Assembly (NCBI GenBank): GCA_051011595.1
Contig: JBPCTQ010000369.1
Location: forward strand, 1 to 9,691
Reading direction: 5' to 3'
Source: JAOUEE01 sp051011595
Lineage (GTDB): Bacteria > Actinomycetota > Acidimicrobiia > Acidimicrobiales > SHLQ01
DNA: 9,691 nucleotides
Positions 6,562 to 9,691 of this stretch are shown in pieces; positions within the stretch are counted from its first letter, which is position 1, and each line of letters starts with the position of its first letter. The notes beneath the pieces were generated by a model. That model saw only the letters and a list, made by a program, of their open reading frames with translations. It was not told the DNA's origin and made no database searches. The translations under genes and the position numbers were made by a program.

Positions 6562-7451
6562 CCGACCAGGCCCTGCATCCGCTCCACCAGACTCTGCTGG
6601 ACCTGGGAATCTGCCGCGCCGGCTCGCTCGAGCCGTTTCACGATCGGGTTCGCGACCGCGACGATGTCGAAGTGGTGCAGTGTCGGGAGTCCGGCATCGT
6701 CATGTTGGCGACACTCGACCACATCAACGACCGGTACTACGACGACAAACTGCACTCCGAACTGGCCGAGCTCGGCGACCGCGACCGGGTGGCCATGGCT
6801 CATGACGAGGACACCGTGCGTCGAGCCACCCAGTGGGGCCACGCCATCACCAATCGCCGCTGGCTCGACATCGGCACCGGTTCGGGGGCCATCCTCGACC
6901 GTCTCGGGGGCCGGGCCACCGAGGTCGCCGCAGTGGAGCCGCAGGGTGAGTTCCGGTCGCTGCTGTCGGAGCGCGGGTATCAGGTGTTCCGCGACGTCCG
7001 CGACGCACCGAACGATTCGTTCGACCTGGTCACCTTGTTCCACGTCTTCGAGCACATGACCAGCCCGCTCGATGATCTGCTCAGTATCCGCGAAGTGCTC
7101 GCACCCGGTGGTCGGGTGGTGATCGAAGTGCCTCATGCTCGCGACTTCCTGCTGTCGTTCCTGGGGGTGGAGAGCTTCCGGTCGTTCACACTCTGGAGCG
7201 AGCACCTGCTGCTGCACACTCGGGACTCGTTGCGTCGGTTCCTGGAGGCAGCCGGCTTCGACGACGTCACCATCCGTGGGTTCCAGCGGTATCCGTTGGC
7301 CAATCATCTGCACTGGCTGGCCGAGGGCCGTCCCGGCGGGCACGACCGTTGGGCCATGCTGCGAGACCACGACCTCGACGCGGCGTATGGCCGCAAGTTG
7401 GCCGACATCGACGCCACCGACACGCTGATCGCCGAGGCCATCTGTCGCTGA
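6552..7451 (+). CDS. Class I SAM-dependent methyltransferase of the nonulosonate operon
   Basis: The 299-residue protein contains a Rossmann methyltransferase core: motif I WLDIGTGSGAIL (104-115), the acidic strand end AVEPQ (127-131), motif IV region FDLVTLFHVFEHMTSP (157-172), and LAPGGRVVIEVPH (183-195). The C-terminal part (LWSEHLLLHTRDSLRRFL, about 214-231, then LEAAGF) matches the Methyltransf_23-like pattern common in glycan and sugar methylation. The N-terminal segment VVQCRESGIVML resembles the 'C-x-x-CG-h-V-F' knuckle of sugar C-methyltransferases, but only one Cys remains, so zinc binding is unlikely. The ATG at 6552 lies inside the 3' end of the synthase gene (ten-base overlap), implying coupled translation and a role in the same pathway, such as O- or N-methylation of the nonulosonate or a neighbouring sugar. 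The substrate cannot be read from sequence. Confidence 0.85.
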   Translation: MVLTDQALHPLHQTLLDLGICRAGSLEPFHDRVRDRDDVEVVQCRESGIVMLATLDHINDRYYDDKLHSELAELGDRDRVAMAHDEDTVRRATQWGHAITNRRWLDIGTGSGAILDRLGGRATEVAAVEPQGEFRSLLSERGYQVFRDVRDAPNDSFDLVTLFHVFEHMTSPLDDLLSIREVLAPGGRVVIEVPHARDFLLSFLGVESFRSFTLWSEHLLLHTRDSLRRFLEAAGFDDVTIRGFQRYPLANHLHWLAEGRPGGHDRWAMLRDHDLDAAYGRKLADIDATDTLIAEAICR

Positions 7452-7463
7452 TGCGGCCGGAAC

Positions 7464-7484
7464 GTGGAGCCGGGGACCGGCCAC
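7464..7484 (+). terminator. Possible hairpin between methyltransferase and uvrC genes
   Basis: In the 71-base gap (7452-7522), GTGG-AG-CCGG pairs with CCGG-CCAC around a GGA loop: 8 GC-rich base pairs with a two-base bulge. No T-run follows, so it is not a standard intrinsic terminator, but it stands where the sugar operon would end. The rest of the gap shows no convincing -35/-10 promoter for uvrC. Confidence 0.25.
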
Positions 7485-7522
7485 CGCCCTCCAGTGACGG
7501 TGCAGCTGGGTAAGTTGGCATC

Positions 7523-9391
7523 GTGGTCCAACGTCCGCCTGCCGGCACCATCCCCGACGCACCTGGCTCCTACCAGTTCAGAGACATCGACGGTCGAGTC
7601 ATCTACGTGGGCAAGGCCAAGAGCCTGCGCGCCCGGCTGTCGAACTACTTCCAGAAGCACCTGCCGCTGCGCACCGGCCAGATGGTGGCGGCCGCCGAAT
7701 CGGTGGAGTGGATCCAGGTCGACACCGAGGTCGAGGCCCTGTTGTTGGAGTACAGCCTCATCCAACAACACAAGCCGCGGTTCAACGTTCGTTACACCGA
7801 CGACAAGTCGTACCCGTTCCTGTGCCTCACCACCATCGACGAATGGCCTCGGGCCATGGTCATTCGCGGGAAACGCAAGAAGGGCAACCGCTACTTCGGC
7901 CCCTACGGCCACGCCTACGCCATCCGCGAGACACTCGACCTGCTGTTGCGCACCTTCCCCATCCGGACGTGCAGCGACAACAAGTTCCGCCATCACGAAC
8001 GGCTGGGGCGGCCCTGTCTGCTGTTCCACATCGAGAAGTGCGCCGGCCCGTGTGTGGGTGAGATCCAGCCCGATGAATACCAGTCGCTGGTGGAGTCGCT
8101 GTTGCAGTTCCTCGAGGGCGACACCGACGACGTGGTGGCCGACCTCGAGGCCCAGATGGCCGAGGCGGCGTCCACCATGGAGTACGAGCTGGCCGCCCGG
8201 CACCGCGACCGTCTCACGTCGGTGCGCAAGGCCATCGAGAAACAGCAGATGGTGGCGGCCCGCAGCGAGGATTTCGACATGATCGGCGTGGCCGACGATC
8301 CCCTCGAGGCTGCGGTGCAGGTCTTCTACGTCCGCAAGGGGCGGGTCATGGGGCGCCGCGGATTCTTCATCGACAAGGTCGAGGAGCTCGACGGCCCCGA
8401 ACTGGTGGCCAAGATGCTCGAGCGTTTGTACTTCGACGACAATCCCATGGGCGACCCCAAGACGGTTTACGTGCCCGAGCTGCCCGAAGCCCAGGAGCTG
8501 TATCAGGACTGGCTCAGCGAGAAGCGGGGAAGTCAGGTCGAGGTTCGGGTTCCTCAGCGGGGGGAGAAGCGGGCGTTGCTGGAGACGGTCACTCGTAATG
8601 CGGCCGAGGAGTTCACCCGTCATCGGCTGAAACGGGCGAGCGATCACAACAGCCGCAGTCGGGCGCTCAACGAGTTGCAGGACTTCCTGGGTCTGCCCAT
8701 CGCGCCGCTGCGCATCGAGTGCTACGACATGAGCCACATCCAGGGCAGCGATTACGTGGGATCGATGGTCGTGGTCGAAGACGGGCTGGCCAAGAAGAGC
8801 GACTACCGACGCTTCAAGATCAAGACCGTCGATGGCAACGACGACTTCGCAGCCATGGAGGAGGTGTTGTTCCGCCGGTTCCGGGCCTATCTCGAGGATC
8901 GCGACCGTCCGGTCGAGGAGCGCACCGGCAAGTTCTCGTATCCGCCGCAACTGCTGGTGGTCGACGGCGGCAAGGGTCAGCTGGGGGTGGCGCTCCGGGT
9001 GCTCGACGAGCTGGGGCTGCGAGACGAGATCCCGGTGTGCTCGCTGGCCAAACAGTTCGAGGAGGTCTTCCTGCCGGGCGACGCCGAACCGGTACGCCTG
9101 CCGCGCCAGAGCGAGGCGCTGTATCTGCTGCAGCGCATCCGCGACGAGAGCCACCGGTTCGCCATCACCTATCACCGCGAACTGCGCAACAAACGGATGA
9201 CCCGTTCGGTGCTCGACGACATTCCCGGCCTGGGGCCGACCCGCCGCAAACGGCTGGTCAAGGAGCTGGGCGGCGTTCGTAAGGTGCAACAGGCCAGCCT
9301 CGACGAGCTCGAAGCGCTCTCGTGGCTGCCCAACACTGTGGCCGCGGCGGTCTACAACCACCTCCACACGCCGGGTGGGGTGCGCTCATGA
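7523..9391 (+). CDS. uvrC: UvrABC excinuclease subunit C
   Basis: This 622-residue protein has full UvrC architecture. It makes the two incisions, 3' and 5' of a UvrB-bound DNA lesion, in nucleotide excision repair. The N-terminal GIY-YIG nuclease covers about residues 12-95 (PGSYQF, YVGKAKSLRARL, E76 in EALLLEYSLI, N88). Four cysteines, C150, C165, C173 and C177, fit the spacing of the UvrC iron-sulfur-type cysteine cluster. A UVR motif that contacts UvrB lies at about 205-240. The C-terminal RNase H-like nuclease shows ECYDMSHIQG with D402, LLVVDGGKGQ with D481, and ESHRFAITYHR with H544. A helix-hairpin-helix at 565-600 (DIPGLGPTRRKRL) binds DNA. The start is GTG 7523: an in-frame TAA at 7511-7513 leaves no earlier start codon. 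The ribosome binding site is weak. It overlaps the next gene by ATGA. No catalytic residue appears lost. Confidence 0.98.
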   Translation: MVQRPPAGTIPDAPGSYQFRDIDGRVIYVGKAKSLRARLSNYFQKHLPLRTGQMVAAAESVEWIQVDTEVEALLLEYSLIQQHKPRFNVRYTDDKSYPFLCLTTIDEWPRAMVIRGKRKKGNRYFGPYGHAYAIRETLDLLLRTFPIRTCSDNKFRHHERLGRPCLLFHIEKCAGPCVGEIQPDEYQSLVESLLQFLEGDTDDVVADLEAQMAEAASTMEYELAARHRDRLTSVRKAIEKQQMVAARSEDFDMIGVADDPLEAAVQVFYVRKGRVMGRRGFFIDKVEELDGPELVAKMLERLYFDDNPMGDPKTVYVPELPEAQELYQDWLSEKRGSQVEVRVPQRGEKRALLETVTRNAAEEFTRHRLKRASDHNSRSRALNELQDFLGLPIAPLRIECYDMSHIQGSDYVGSMVVVEDGLAKKSDYRRFKIKTVDGNDDFAAMEEVLFRRFRAYLEDRDRPVEERTGKFSYPPQLLVVDGGKGQLGVALRVLDELGLRDEIPVCSLAKQFEEVFLPGDAEPVRLPRQSEALYLLQRIRDESHRFAITYHRELRNKRMTRSVLDDIPGLGPTRRKRLVKELGGVRKVQQASLDELEALSWLPNTVAAAVYNHLHTPGGVRS

Positions 9392-9691
9392 GTGAGCCCT
9401 CGAGCAGCGACGCCAGCCTCTGGGAAACTCACGCCGACTGGTGGCAGGCCGAGTTCACCGATGGAGTCGATCCCGAATACGAAGAGCAGATCCTGCCGCT
9501 GGCCGCCGAGCACCTGGCGGGGGTGCAACAGCTGGTCGACATCGGCACGGGGGAGGGCCAGGTGGCCCGGCTGGCCGCCGCTCTCGGGTGTGGTGTCATC
9601 GGGTTCGACCCCACCTGGGCGCAGGTGTCCGAGGCGCAACGGCGGGGCCGGGGCCCCAGCTATGCGCAGGCCGCCGCATCGGCGATGCCGG
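9388..9691 (+). CDS. Class I SAM-dependent methyltransferase (N-terminal part, cut by window edge)
   Basis: The reading frame from ATG 9388 stays open for 101 codons to the window end, so the C-terminal half or more is missing. LVDIGTGEGQVARLAA begins at residue 49 and is a clear SAM-binding motif I, followed by GVIGFDPT near 69-76 with the acidic residue (D74) expected to hold the SAM ribose. The start is MSEPSSSDASLWETHADWWQ, typical of small Methyltransf_11-type enzymes. It overlaps the uvrC stop codon by four bases (ATGA), and GGGTGGGG at 9373-9380 can serve as ribosome binding site. Coupling to uvrC suggests co-expression, not a shared biochemical function. The substrate is unknown and it could belong to a housekeeping cluster that continues to the right. 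Confidence 0.82.
   Translation, partial: MSEPSSSDASLWETHADWWQAEFTDGVDPEYEEQILPLAAEHLAGVQQLVDIGTGEGQVARLAAALGCGVIGFDPTWAQVSEAQRRGRGPSYAQAAASAMP

Noticed and set aside
6258..7562. A 434-codon minus-strand open frame across the synthase end, the methyltransferase and the uvrC start
   Set aside because: It crosses three well-supported plus-strand genes and shows no family motif.
7304..9367. A 687-codon open frame on the minus strand opposite uvrC
   Set aside because: It lies fully antisense to an unmistakable uvrC, has no recognisable domain and a composition rich in His, Gln and Val typical of the antisense frame of GC-biased codons.
1..9691. tRNA, rRNA, CRISPR arrays, insertion sequences, phage or defence genes
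   Set aside because: None was seen: no direct repeat array, no terminal inverted repeats, no transposase or integrase motif, and nearly every base is within an assigned gene.

Overview
The window reads as chromosomal DNA from a GC-rich actinobacterium. By my eye the base composition is roughly two thirds G+C, with strong G/C bias at third codon positions; I did not compute this. The wording of the UvrC protein resembles Acidimicrobiia, but that is an impression, not a search result. Coding density is very high. No RNA gene, mobile element, CRISPR array or integration site was seen, and no stretch over about 75 bases lacks a gene.

Layout. (1) Bases 1-962, minus strand: most of a family 2 glycosyltransferase that runs off the left edge. 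(2) A 45-base divergent gap. (3) Bases 1008-7451, plus strand: five tightly packed genes that look like one operon for a cell-surface nonulosonic (sialic-acid-like) sugar. In order they are a Wzx/MOP-type flippase, a CMP-nonulosonate cytidylyltransferase (NeuA-like), a polysaccharide pyruvyl transferase family protein, a large three-part NeuB-like synthase, and a class I methyltransferase. Most junctions are overlaps or gaps of about 10 bases, suggesting translational coupling. (4) A 71-base gap with a small hairpin. (5) Bases 7523-9391: uvrC, a housekeeping repair gene, coupled by an ATGA overlap to a second methyltransferase cut by the right edge.

How the genes could work together (inference from families). 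The NeuB-like enzyme condenses PEP with an amino-sugar or hexose to give a nine-carbon 2-keto acid. The NeuA-like enzyme activates that acid with CTP. The pyruvyl-transferase-family protein and the divergent glycosyltransferase decorate or assemble a glycan, the methyltransferase may cap or modify it, and the flippase moves the lipid-linked product across the membrane. The usual precursor-making enzymes (NeuC-like hydrolysing epimerase, dehydratase, aminotransferase, acetyltransferase) are not in the window.

The most notable item is the 747-residue synthase. It carries an N-terminal CBS pair, a NeuB barrel, a SAF (antifreeze-like) domain and a C-terminal xylose-isomerase-like TIM barrel in one chain.
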